NCBI GenBank assembly: GCA_030248295.1
Contig: JASANH010000583.1
Coordinates: 186,001 to 250,000, forward strand
Direction: 5' to 3'
DNA length: 64,000 nucleotides
DNA from: Mesodorylaimus sp. YZB2_4
Taxonomy: Eukaryota; Nematoda; Enoplea; Dorylaimida; Dorylaimidae
The notes beneath the pieces are model-generated. The model was not told where the DNA came from and did no database searches. It saw nothing but the letters and a program-made list of their open reading frames with translations. Numbering within the stretch: position 1 is the first letter of the stretch; each line of letters begins with the position of its first letter. Positions 32,400 to 42,849 of this stretch are shown here, piece after piece. Both the position numbers and the translations under genes were made by a program.

Positions 32400-33660
32400 G
32401 GGGCGACGACCGCAAGTGGAACTGTAGACGGTCGAGTCGGGGCAACTCGCAAAAGTGGAAGAGGAGTACGAAGAGTACGCAAGTAAATTGGACGGTCTTT
32501 ATGGGGAGCTCGAAGCGCTGATGGGAGAGTTGGATCGGGTTGAGGAGAGTGGGACGACAGAGGAGGAAGCGCTGGAGGCGGAAGAGATCAAAGCCGAGGT
32601 GAACGAATCAGGGCGCACGTTACAGCTAAGCTAAAAGCAGTAGCAGCGCGCAGGCAACGTAAAGGAGCAGACGAGGAACAGGACCATCAACAGTCATTGA
32701 AGAACGCCGCGAGCGTGCACAGGCTGAAATGCGTACACAGAAACTCTAGGAGGAGTTGGAGATCATGGAGCGCGAGTCGGAGCAGCGAGTCCAGGCGCAG
32801 CGAGAAGCTATATCAGTGGCAGCACAAAACGTTAATTCCCATAACGGCGACGCTAGTGGTAATTTTAAACTTCCGAAGCTCAGCTTGGCGTAATTCAGGG
32901 GCGGGCTCATGCAATGAAAACAGTTTTGGGACTCATTCGAGGCCACCATCGACCATAACAGGAGCTGTGATGACCGCACCAAGTTAGACCACCTCGTGGA
33001 ATCGCTCAAAGGTGAAGCGCTTGAAATGGTAGAAGGGTATGCAATCATCAACAAGAACTACGCTATCGTCGTTCGTCGTCTGAAACAACGCTATGATCAG
33101 CCAGATCTTATGATCTGAGAACACGCCATCGCTATTAATGAACTCCCAGTCGCGCACACGATGAAATATGTCCCAGTAATCTCAAACAAATTCGAAACAC
33201 ATTTGCGGTCAATAAAAGCCCTTGGAAGGGCCTTCGACAACGCTTGGGTCGACATCTTCTACTCCAAGTTGCCAATCGAGTTCCAAAGGAGGCTGCAGGA
33301 GAAAACAGGAAAAAAGGCATGGAAAACCGATGAGTTTGTAGAGGCGACTCGTCAAATCGCCAAAATTCACTGCTATAGCCCGACTCATAATGACCGCTCA
33401 CATGTCGAAAGAAGAGAAAAACCTCAAAGCGAGGATCAAAATCGCGAAGTCGAGAAATCTGCTCCTTATCGTCGTACTATAAAGACGTCGCTAATCCACT
33501 CGAAGAAAGTCTTAAACTGCGCCTTCTGCGAGGAGAAGCACTACTCTGATGAGTGCACGGAGTTCAAAACAGACGATGAACGTCGCGCCCAGTTGAGAAA
33601 TCGCTGTTTCATATGTCTGCGGTCGAATTATCTCGCCAAGGATTGCAAATAGAAGCAAAA
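32400..33660 (+). pseudogene. BEL/Pao Gag
   Basis: Broken frames give a coiled-coil N-terminus, then WDSFEATIDHNRSCDDRTKL and LVESLKGEALEMVEGY (the DUF1759 Gag core), an intact run from 33161 (INELP--H upstream, LPIEFQRRLQEKTGKKAW), and two zinc knuckles of the BEL type: CAFCEEKHYSDEC and CFICLRSNYLAKDC. Stops at about 32632, 32891, 33117 and 33650. Gag packages RNA in the virus-like particle. Confidence 0.85.
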
Positions 33661-34880
33661 ACCATGTTGTTTCTTTATATTGAGAAATCCAAAAATGCGC
33701 AAGCATCACTCTGCCTTCTGCTTCGCCAAAGAAAAATCGACACCTCCTGAGGAAAAAGCAAAACCAGAAGGAATACCAAACGCACTATTTGCAAATACAA
33801 AAACGGTCATTCTTGCAGACTGCAGTCGTAAACGCTTATCAGTTCCCAAGAAACAAAACGCCCAGACAGAAGGTCAATCTTCTCATCAGTACAGGATCTA
33901 CGGATACTTACATACGCAAAGCCATCGCTGACCGGTTACAATTGAGGAAAGCTTAAACGCGAGAAGATTTGGGTTAGAAGGTTCTAATCGAAACCTGTCT
34001 GCATCACTACGCCTTTCGTAAAAGTCCATCTCGAAACGCGTGATGGGACTCGCATCAGTGTCCAAGCAAAGGTACCAGACGAAATCATTACGCCTCTTTA
34101 TCGCCCGCACGACGCATATGAAGCTATCGCTAGAGAATTATGTAGAAGAGTACGACATCGCAGACTCGACACTGCATGAAGACAAACCATTCAAAGTCGA
34201 TCTGCTACTAGGGAGCGACTACTAGCCGCTAGTCGCCATAGGCGCCCCTATCCGAATTCGAGACACAGTCAGCATCATCCCCTCCAAGTTTGGCTTCGTC
34301 ATAGCTGGTCATTTGGAGGTACGCTCAGATAACCATCAGCAACAAACAGCCATGCTCAAAATCACGCAACCGTCAGTCTATGGAATCACGCCATTTGAAG
34401 AAACACTCGGCTCAGATCAAATGCTGTGCGAACTCAGGGATCTATGGGAACTCGAAAAGGTTGGTCTGAAACACGAGAAGGAGGAAGAAGAAGACGAGAA
34501 GGCACTGGATTATTTCAATCGCACTATCGCGTACAGAAATGGCCGATATGAGGTCAGGTGGCCCTGGAAGGACCTAGAATTCACACCGCCAGAAGATTAT
34601 AAGCTCGCTCATGATCACGTTGGTTTGGTTTGCAAACGCTTGAAAGGTGAACCTAAACTCCTGAAGAAGTGTGATGAAATCATTAGGGATCAATTAAAGA
34701 AAGGAATCATTGAAGAGGTTTCGGAAGCTGCAAAGGAACGGCCGCAAGGTCCAGTGCACTATACTTGGCTCATCATTCAGTCATTACGCCGCAGAAAACA
34801 AATACAAAGGTTTGCATAGTATATGAGTTATGTGCGAAATCAATCGATTACGGTTAGTGTTCGACATAGAAAGGGAAAAT
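33661..34880 (+). pseudogene. BEL/Pao protease and start of reverse transcriptase
   Basis: Protease: LISTGSTDTYIRKAIADRL at about 33882, where the catalytic Asp of DTGS is Ser. Then LLLGSDY, and the RT-connecting region from 34313: GITPFEETLGSDQM, NGRYEVRWPWK, IIRDQLKKGIIEEV, then VHY. A one-base shift follows VHY, with the continuation LAHHSVITPQK and VCIVYEL in another frame. The polymerase YxDD region is absent. In relatives this polyprotein gives protease, RT, RNase H and integrase. Confidence 0.85.
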
Positions 34881-35059
34881 GTTATTTGTACTAAACAAAA
34901 GTGGAAACCCATGCCTGATCCACAATGGTAACGTTATTGTGATAAGGGTATTTTGAAGTCGAATTCTACCGCGCAATTTCCCCGTTGAGAATCACTCCCT
35001 CTGACAAGCACAGCCAGGCCATAATCACCAGCGGATCCTCACGCATTAGAATAGGTCCA

Positions 35060-35376
35060 GTTTGTCATGTCTAGTTAGGCATGCACGGGTAATGTGTTCT
35101 GGATCACTGGCCAGGCCCTGTGCTGTAGCCCATTTTGCATTATGTCATTTTGCCTGTGCCACTGATTTAGAAATGTTTTTTTTGTTTTTATTTGTTCTGA
35201 TAGACCAGTTCTCACTGGGCATGTGTATTAGGAAAGGTATAAATAGGAGGCCTGTTCATGTATCAATCGAAGTTCGTGCTACGTCATTTGCACGAATAAA
35301 GAAACCATGTCGCTCCATATAATTCGTATCTCGATCGTTTTTCCGTCAATAGCTCGTATTACCGGCGCTCGTCGAA
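35060..35376 (+). promoter_or_regulatory. Possible LTR / promoter with TATA and poly(A) signal
   Basis: TATAAATA at 35238-35245 and AATAAA at 35295-35300, 57 bp apart, is the arrangement expected of an LTR R region. The stretch starts near a TGT. No second copy is visible in the window, so it may be a solo LTR or simply the promoter of the following USP-like frame. Confidence 0.35.
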
Positions 35377-35937
35377 GTGTACGATACCAACCGTATCAGC
35401 GCACATTGGGTAAGCATCATTGAGTGTTGTGTGATCAGGACTGAGGGCCAGGAACATCCCAGCCTAACTTCATCACAGTATCAAGACGTGGCAGTATCAT
35501 CTGCAAAGTCGCAAGGGCTCATACAGGCACCATTGAGTTATAATCACGATGCAAGGAGCAAAAAGCTGGATAGAGTTGATCAATCAGCAGGGTCGAGATG
35601 TGTGAAAAGGAAATTGACAGCTGTGACAGGTGGAGTGGCTGTCGAAAAATCTGCACGAGTAAACAACAATTTTTATTGGCCTGGGTTTTCGAACAGCGAG
35701 AGCTTCATATGTTATGCTAATTGCGTGTTACAGCTTTTGTTTTTATTGAAGCCTGTGATTGATAGATTAGAACAGGTGGAAAGTACGGACTGTACCGTGT
35801 CGAAAAAGGTACTTGAGTTATACATGCAATATGGTACCAGGTTGGCTAATAAAACCCGTCGACCGTTATCTGCAAAGCAAGTTGGGGGTGGTTTTGAAAC
35901 GAACATGCAGCAGTGTGCTCTAGAATATTTGTGCTAG
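35377..35937 (+). pseudogene. USP-like (peptidase C19) fragment
   Basis: In a 186-codon frame the second half reads YWPGFSNSESFICYANCVLQ, matching the Cys box of ubiquitin-specific proteases (GL-N-GN-CY-N-VLQ-LF) with the catalytic Cys present, followed by LLFLLKPVIDRL and a later GGFETNMQQCALEYL that corresponds to the Q-DA-EF block. The His box is missing, and the frame stops at 35937. There is no ATG before the domain. A deubiquitinase remnant in element context, comparable to the OTU protein at 16.7 kb. Confidence 0.5.
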
Positions 35938-36221
35938 AATATATCTAGAATATATATAGATTTTTTTTAGGAATTAAAACTCTTTAAAAAATATCCAGCC
36001 ATGTGTTGAAGACCATCGAGATTCTTCCAATAGACCACCCAAATATAAGAGCGAGCAACTCTAAATTCGGTTTCAGCCGGATGCGCATCAGGAAAAGAAG
36101 AAATTCATTCATGTAAATGGTACATAGAAGACTTCCTGCCAGGGGGCGTTGGCTTTACTTTCGTACGCACTGTCGCCGACCCAGTCTAATAAGTAGCTGA
36201 ACGAGCGAACGGTTCGAGCTT

Positions 36222-37041
36222 TTAAAATAAAAGCCTAAACACTCCCTTCCTGACTCCAAAAATAGCTTTGGATCGTTTTTCAGGCATCGTGTCCACATCG
36301 AGGTCTACTTCAGTCCGCTTTTGACTGACCACACGCTGTTCGGGCTTCTTCATACGAACCATTCGTGCATTCAGACGACGTGTGGTGTTCCGCAACACGA
36401 AAATCGTACGATCTTTCTGATCGCTGCCAGTGCACATTTGATTCTCCGAACGAATGCGTCCAACTTTTTCTACGTTGAGCTGAAGTCTTGTCGACTGCAG
36501 TTCTGCCTTAAGCAACGCAATTTTCGTTGTCCTTGAGATGCAATCCGAGCAGATATGATGGGCGTTATCGGGGGTGTCCTGGTCACAGACACGTTTGCCA
36601 GCTGGTGATGGAGCCTGGTAAGTCGTTGGACAAATGATCGCGAAATGCGGGCGTCGTCTACCCCGTGTTGGAGTGACTGATGCAAGCGATCTCTCCTACA
36701 TCGATAATGGTCGTACCTGGTTTCCCAAATCTGCTGGGCCTGATTGTCGACGATGGAGAAATGGTGCCTCTCCCCTTTCACTTTCGACTGACACGTTCTG
36801 AAAATACAGTTTGATTGTCAAGTACAATATGGGCGGGGGGCCACCTCAGGTCCATCAGGAAGAAAGAAAAGGAAAGAGGCAAAAGCGATCGACTGTATGT
36901 GGGCAGGACCAGGACCTGACCCAACTGACAAAGCACAGGCCAATTGTCCAGCCAGCCTACAGTATGTATGTGAACAGTCAAACAAGTCACTGACTCGACT
37001 CGATTCAAAAATGAACCTGGCCTAACCTGTATCACACGCAA
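36222..37041 (-). other. Hypothetical coiled-coil frames
   Basis: Three overlapping minus frames (37041-36778, 36781-36470, 36515-36222). The last has a basic coiled coil (LLKAELQSTRLQLNVEKVGR) and a basic tail. They may be one gene with shifts or introns. No family recognised. Confidence 0.25.
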
Positions 37042-37281
37042 TTAGATTAGATTTATGCGATCTGATCTCTACCCTCTCTTAAACACTCCCAACCCAGCCT
37101 ACCTTGCCGATACTTGCTGATTCTTTCACCAGCTCATAAGGGGCCGTTCAAATAAGACATCATACAACGGGGGTCAAGTAGAAGACGATGTCGTTTGTAC
37201 ACCAGATATTCTACGTTAAAATTGCCACCTATGTATACAGGCTGCAAACTGCTTAGAGCAACGCTAACCCGGGCCCTGCAT

Positions 37282-38202
37282 TTAATTCCAAACCCAAACC
37301 CACTCAGACCCGGTGGGTGCTAGAGGGTGATTTAGGAACTGGTTGTCGAAACTAAGTAAATATGTATGGCAACTAACACTTAGCTGACCAGTGCCAGGTG
37401 GTTGACTTACCAAAAAAGCATGAGCCAAGACCTCAACAAAACCACTCGCACCTGTATCCGCTTTCTCGACAGACGATTCACGATTCGAGTTCACTGTCGA
37501 CTTCCACGCAGCACCTAAACGTGAGGCGATATAGCAAGACAATATGTGGCGACCTTCAAAATTCTTTATCAGCGTAAAACTTATCAAACAGCATTCGGGG
37601 TTTGTTTTTGGGTTTCCCAGCAACTTAAAAATAGCCTCGCGTTGTAGGGGAATTAAAATGCAATAGGATACGCATAAACTCTTATCAAATTCTTGAATCA
37701 CACTGTGGTCGATTTCTCCTGTACGTCTGGTTTTACGGCTTTCTAGGATATCCAGCAAAAGAATTACGGACTCGGTCGCATGGGCCAGGTGAGAATTGGT
37801 AGCCTTATTCACTGGACTTGCCATTTCAATAACAGAATTTTTCTCAATAAGAGACGCGACATGCAATTCAAGAATATCCCGAATTTCGGACTCGTTCCAG
37901 CCGATGTTAAGAGTTGGGAGTTTTTTCTTTTGATTACCCCTTCCACGACCAGCAATATCGAAATGTTCTGAACAAACGCAATGGTACGTACTCGGCTCGT
38001 AAGTTTCTGGGATATTCAGTAGATTGCACCAAACTCGCTTTAGACCTGGACTTTTAGGGAATCCATAAAGAGAAAAAAGGCTTTTCGGACCAGAACAATC
38101 GCATTCGGAGCTGTCACGGCCATGAACAGGGCAAACTGCGCGACCAGCAGCCGATAGTTCCTTCCGAAAATTTTTTCTGAATTGAATCCCGGCGCAACAC
38201 AA
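37282..38202 (-). CDS. THAP-domain protein
   Basis: A 306-codon frame. CDCSGPKSLFSLYGFPKSPG, then R-WCNLLNIPETY, and CVCSEHFD fit the C2CH THAP zinc finger (C--C, FP, R--W, C--HF) at about residues 29-82. Afterwards a basic linker (GNQKKKLP) and an unrecognised region follow. The frame is open upstream of the THAP domain, so the true start is uncertain (38202 has no clear ATG context). THAP domains bind DNA in host regulators and in P-element and Kolobok-type transposases. The last residues (repeat-like WVWVWN) may be intron read-through. Confidence 0.6.
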   Translation of the reverse strand: MCCAGIQFRKNFRKELSAAGRAVCPVHGRDSSECDCSGPKSLFSLYGFPKSPGLKRVWCNLLNIPETYEPSTYHCVCSEHFDIAGRGRGNQKKKLPTLNIGWNESEIRDILELHVASLIEKNSVIEMASPVNKATNSHLAHATESVILLLDILESRKTRRTGEIDHSVIQEFDKSLCVSYCILIPLQREAIFKLLGNPKTNPECCLISFTLIKNFEGRHILSCYIASRLGAAWKSTVNSNRESSVEKADTGASGFVEVLAHAFLVSQPPGTGQLSVSCHTYLLSFDNQFLNHPLAPTGSEWVWVWN

Positions 38203-40050
38203 CGTCTGGCTCTCCCCATCGACAATCGAATCGCAACCGGCGGAAAAGGCCTACTAAAACTTCATAAGCCTTTCAGAAAACCAACTATTCGAAAATTTGC
38301 TTAAAATTCATTTAATCAATAGCAAAATTTTAGCATTCCTTTCGATACGCGGATATTATATTATAATTATATCATAATATGCGGCTCGTCGCCGCACACT
38401 ACTGTGAACCTATTTAAGTTCGCGGGCGATTCAATTTCGCGGATTTTCGCGGAAGGGCTGGACCGCGAAATTTAGTAGCCGCGAAACCTTATGTGGAAAA
38501 CAAAGAAAACAATTTTCGTGAAATATGGCAGCTAAAAGAAAACTACCAAATCCAAAGTTTTCACCAGGCCAAAATTTTCTTCAGTTCTTTCTTCCCTCTT
38601 CTCCAAGATTTTCTCTCCTCACTGTCATCTTTGTTTTCTCAGTCTTATGCGGGAAGGAAATTTTGTCTGTGTTAGACTGATTCAGGGAAGTCTCTCAGCG
38701 CTGCAGCCACACAATATTCCATTCGTGCAATTTCTTCACTCTAGTGGGCTGCACAGTAAACGCCGCTGTTGTCAGCCTCTGAAGTGTCGTCTCCTCGAAC
38801 TGAGCCAATATCTTCTGCCTCCTCTGGCAAGAATGATGCGATGGATCAGAGTGTACCTAGCGTGCTTACGCCTATATATATGCAGAATCCCAATGCCTTA
38901 ATGTCGGCATTGGGATCCCGAGCTATTCCTAGTCGCCATCCGCTAAAAATTTTATATACGAGCTTGCTAAGATTAGTCAAGTCAGTCAACTATAAAATTT
39001 CGCAAAAAAGTACTTCGTAGCATGGCACAAAACAGAGATATAATGATCGCTCCCTGAATACCCCCTTCGACGCGCGATTATGCTCACTGCATGACTGGCC
39101 TACCTGGCAAATATATCTAGCATAATCTACTATTCAGAACACTCTACTTGGCACAACCAAAAATTCTTGTCATTTTTCAGACCCTTCTGTCTCGCTTGGC
39201 AAGGGTGTGCAGGTAACTTTATTGTCCTCCCCCTCCTACTACATTTGGCAAAAGAAAATTTTTTACATTGCGAAGACCCTATTGTCCTGCTTATCGAAGC
39301 TCTGTAGGTACCTTTGCTATTGTTGGCCCCCCATCACCTAAGAAAATTTCTTTTTTTATAGTGAAAAAGACCTGATGTTTTGCCTTGGAAGGCTCAAATC
39401 AACGTTAAATTTTCGCGGGGAAAATTTAAATTTAACAGATTCAATTTTTACAAGAAACCGGAATGAGCCGCCATGGCACCGACTCTCCGACTTCTCCTTC
39501 CCCTGGAAGAAGATCGGACCTCTTCTCCGCAGTCGAACTCAGCGATTTGTGCCCGCTTCTTGATAGTGTCACATGGCTGGTCCTAGAGGTGTCATGCGTT
39601 GGCTTAAGTGTGTCCCAAGTCTGCGAAGAAAAGCAGCAAATTTGTACAATTGACATTTCGAATGAGGCTGAGATTTTTGACTTTTACAGTAATTTTAATT
39701 GGTCTTTAAAAGATACATGGCTTGCGAGAAAAAAATGCATGTTTAACTATGCGGATCAGACCAAAATTCAAATTTTTCGCTCTAAGTTTTCGAGTTTTAT
39801 ATCGTCTAAAAGTTATCGGTATTATCAGTATTATCCGCTGATAATTGCGTAAGCGATAATGGTCTTTAATGGTGTAATCAGAATTGTGTTAATGAATGAT
39901 TGAAAGGGGTTAGCAGTTGGGATAGGGGGCTCGTTTTGTTTTGGCAGTGCAACGTGAAAATGAACAACCGTGGCTAGTGAATCATAGGGCATTGTATCTG
40001 TGGACTTAGTGATGGCCGGTTATTAAGTGCTTTTTTTCTGTGCGTGTAAA
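38203..40050. other. No supported gene; scattered TCGCGG motifs
   Basis: AT-rich. 38420-38490 contains repeated TTCGCGG/CCGCGAA words, likely an old TIR-element end. A plus frame at 39463-39852 is unrecognised. Nothing else seen apart from a short perfect hairpin (separate entry). Confidence 0.3.
38887..38916. repeat. Perfect 11-bp hairpin
   Basis: ATCCCAATGCC and its exact complement GGCATTGGGAT are separated by 8 nt. Isolated; no adjacent gene. Confidence 0.7.
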
Positions 40051-40059
40051 GCAAAGTAG

Positions 40060-40575
40060 ATGGCTGGCGCCACCATTCCGGCGGTTTGCGAGAAATACGT
40101 ATCAACAGGCACGGTAGCTGCCTGTTTAGCCCAGCCACACAGACGTGCAATGTTAAGCGGGCAACTTTACCCGTCAATAACTCGACAAGAAATCAACAAA
40201 AGAGCACAAAATTTTGGGGATGAGCTTTGTTTGCCATGGCCAATAATCGTGCAAAATTTTGTTGGAAATGGCTCAGCCGTTCTTGAGATCCAAAATGCAC
40301 GTTTTGCTGTTCCAGAAAAGACGACGGAAGACGACGACGACGACGACGACGAGGAGGACGACGACGACGAGGACGACGAGGACGACGAGGACGACGAGGA
40401 CGACGAGGACGACGAGGACGACGAGGACGACGAGGACGACGAGGACGACGAGGACGACGAGGACGACGAGGACGACGACGACGACGAAGTACTTATGTCC
40501 TGTCCGCAGCAATAACCACTGAAGCTACGGAAAAAAGAGTTGGTTTTTCTGAAAGCTCTCATGGCGGGAATTATT
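40060..40575 (+). repeat. Interspersed repeat with acidic (GAC/GAG)n tract, copy A
   Basis: A frame from 40060 runs through a GAC/GAG microsatellite (about 40322-40487; poly-Asp/Glu in this frame). The sequence before it, CAGGCACGGTAGCTGCCTG through AATAACTCGA, and the segment after it (GTTTTTCTGAAAGCT) recur at 51695-52055 around a different purine-rich tract. So this is a dispersed repeat family, and the protein-like frame may be incidental. Confidence 0.65.
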
Positions 40576-41402
40576 CTTTTGAGGGTGTGATTTAAAGATT
40601 CGCGCTAATTAATTCTTTTATGCTCGAAAAACTGGATTTTAGCACATACCACTAGCAGGCGGAATATTTTTATTAGCCGTGTGGCACGTAAGTGCTGTTT
40701 TCTGTTAGCCGTAGATGTCCCCGAAAGGCGTTTTTGGAATTTTTAGTTACTATCTATTGGTTAGGTTTCCAAGTATGACATGTTTTTTAAAATCTGTTTT
40801 AGCTACGATCTTCGTATTTTTACATTTTTCATAGGTAATTTTATATCGCAGGGTTGTATACGACTGCAACAATTCAATGTTTCGATCGCGAAAGAAAGAC
40901 TTTCCGGAACATTCATCGTCAGTTTATTTTCAAGAGAATTTGCAGACTTATTTTTGGAAATGGCGTCAGTGTCATTTGTGTGGTTTCGTAGGTATCGAAG
41001 AATCAATTTTGTTGGTCAAGAAATTTTGGAGACGAAAAAATTTCATTGCAACGACAACGAAATTTTGCAATTTAGTTTGAGGGCGCTATGATTTCGGGCT
41101 TACAGAGTGGTGCGAATTCGGCAAGCAACGACGAGCTGTGTAAATGTTTATGGTATTGTTTGGTCAATACTCGTGTCGTGGATTCGATGGCTTGTACTGT
41201 AAATTATCAGTAAACATGTGCATATTATCTTGTGCGCCTGCTTTTGTCCGCTTACATTTACGGTGATTGCTTTCCTCAGTGTTTTGTGTGACGCGGGTTT
41301 GTTTTTGTTTTATAATAATTAAAGTAATGCATTTTAGGCCAATCGCTCGCTACGTGCGTTGGAAGTAAATTTTCTTTTTCAGGTCTCGGGCTGATGGTGT
41401 GT
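40576..41402. other. No gene recognised
   Basis: AT-rich; a 103-codon plus frame (40780-41091) with no recognisable domain. Confidence 0.3.
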
Positions 41403-41520
41403 GGTTCTTTGTGGACCTGGAAACAGTTCTTTGTGGACTGAGCGGTTCTTTGTGGACCTGGAAACAGTTCTTTGTGGACTGAGCGGTTCTTTTTGGACCT
41501 AAACCAGTTACGTGTGAACT
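41403..41520. repeat. 41-bp tandem repeat upstream of Helitron ORF
   Basis: GGTTCTTTGTGGACCTGGAA starts at 41403, 41444 and (diverged) 41485. Each 41-bp unit itself contains two GTTCTTTGTGGAC halves about 21 bp apart. It lies 160-280 bp before the first Helitron ATG and could be a promoter-region repeat. Confidence 0.75.
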
Positions 41521-41679
41521 TAGTGCAGCTTGCTGGTTCACTGTAGTTGCTAAGCTGAGGTTGTGCATCGGTATTTTGTGCGTGCACTCCCTGCTTGGCG
41601 CTTTGGAAGCTTAGCCAGGATCATCAGGATTTTAGCAGATTTGAGGAAAGTACATGCACAGTACGCCTTCACTTTGGAA

Positions 41680-42849
41680 ATGCCGTCTAAGGACTATGTC
41701 AGAAGGCAAAAGCGGAAAAAAGCGTGCCAGAGATGGCGAACGCTCCATCCTGACAAAGCTGACGCCTCTTGGAAGCGATGGGAGGAGAGAAATAAATCAC
41801 GGGTGAAAGATGCACAACAAGACTGGAATAAACGGAATCCAGGATGCATGCGAGCATCACGTGGAAAGTGGGAGGAGGCTAACACTGGGACGAGAAAGAA
41901 GTCTCGTGGAAAGTGGGAGGAGGCTAACCCAGGGACGAGGAAGGAGTCTCGTGGAAAGTGGGAGGAGGCTAACACTGGGACGAGGAAGGAGTCTCGTGGA
42001 AAGTGGGAGGAGGCTAACCCAGGGACGAGGAAGGAGTCTCGTGGAAAGTGGGAGGAGGCTAACACTGGGACGAGGAAGGAGTCTCGTGGAAAGTGGGAGG
42101 AGGCTAACCCAGGGACGAGGAAGGAGTCTCGTGGAAAGTGGAAGGAGGCTAACCCTGGAGCACGAAAAAAGTCTCGTGGAAACTGGGAAACTGTGAACTC
42201 TGACACGAGGAAGAGGTGTCGTGCAAAATGGGGGGAGGCGAACCCAGCGATCAGGGAAATGTCTCGTAAGCGGTGGAGCGAGGAAAATTTGGGGACAGAA
42301 AAAGCAGCTAAAGTGGCCTGGGAGAGGAGACACCCAGCAATAGCCAAATTGAGGAAAAAGCTGTGGGAGATGAAAAATGCCGAAAAGAGAGAAGCGATAA
42401 GAAGGCGCTACATCTTGAAGAACAGACAAAAAGTAGTAGGCGCGCAACGAGTCTGGCGTGCCAAGTGGGTGTCGAAAATCAAGTCAAAGTACCGGAAATG
42501 GTACAGTAAGGTCAAACACGCCTGCAGAAAGATCGCTTATCGCCTGGCCAGATACAGAGAGAATTTAGAGGCAGAGGCCAGGATAAGGCGCCAACGCTAC
42601 CACATCGATTTGCTTGTCGATCAGCAGTACCACCGCAACCAAAGCATAGCCATGTTGCGTGCTGGTGCTGATGCGGCCGAAGGTAAGTTCGTGAGAGCTC
42701 TGACGAACAAGCGTGCAAAGAAAACCAAACTGCCGAAGGAGCAAGCGCAATACGAGGCTAAAATCCTTATCACGAGTCATGAACTGTCGCCTGAAGTGCG
42801 TTGTGAGGTTAAAGAAAGGAATCTTGGCTTTGCAAAAGCGGTGCAATAA
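41680..42849 (+). CDS. Helitron N-terminal repeat protein
   Basis: From the ATG at 41680 a very basic, Trp-rich protein (about 390 residues). Residues 60-210 consist of ten 15-residue units of the type SRGKWEEANPGTRKE. Repeats with a W--ANP-- core are common in the N-terminal part of animal Helitron proteins. The frame ends at 42849 while the next frame has opened at 42713, so a shift or programmed change near 42.8 kb probably joins both into one product. Start chosen at MPSKDYVRRQ because it precedes the conserved basic helix. Confidence 0.6.
   Translation: MPSKDYVRRQKRKKACQRWRTLHPDKADASWKRWEERNKSRVKDAQQDWNKRNPGCMRASRGKWEEANTGTRKKSRGKWEEANPGTRKESRGKWEEANTGTRKESRGKWEEANPGTRKESRGKWEEANTGTRKESRGKWEEANPGTRKESRGKWKEANPGARKKSRGNWETVNSDTRKRCRAKWGEANPAIREMSRKRWSEENLGTEKAAKVAWERRHPAIAKLRKKLWEMKNAEKREAIRRRYILKNRQKVVGAQRVWRAKWVSKIKSKYRKWYSKVKHACRKIAYRLARYRENLEAEARIRRQRYHIDLLVDQQYHRNQSIAMLRAGADAAEGKFVRALTNKRAKKTKLPKEQAQYEAKILITSHELSPEVRCEVKERNLGFAKAVQ
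41858..42307 (+). repeat. 45-bp coding tandem repeat, ~10 units
   Basis: Units begin TCTCGTGGAAAGTGGGAGGA. The first six or so are nearly identical and alternate between AACACTGGG and AACCCAGGG, so the real unit of duplication in the 5' half is 90 bp. The last four units diverge progressively. Confidence 0.9.

Larger units (their letters stand above)
32080..34880 (+). mobile_element. BEL/Pao LTR retrotransposon, 5' part
   Basis: A TATA-like TTTATATAAACG at about 32170 and a TGGTAGCAGAACATGG primer-site-like sequence at about 32250 precede gag and pol. Homology ends around 34870 at the start of reverse transcriptase, so most of pol is deleted. Confidence 0.7.

Noticed and set aside
40060..40515. 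Acidic poly-Asp/Glu protein
   Set aside because: The run is a GAC/GAG microsatellite with open frames in all readings, and the related copy at 51.7 kb does not keep the frame.
41694..42447. Long minus ORFs opposite the Helitron repeats
   Set aside because: Antisense shadows of the 45-bp repeat array, whose plus frame matches known Helitron repeats.
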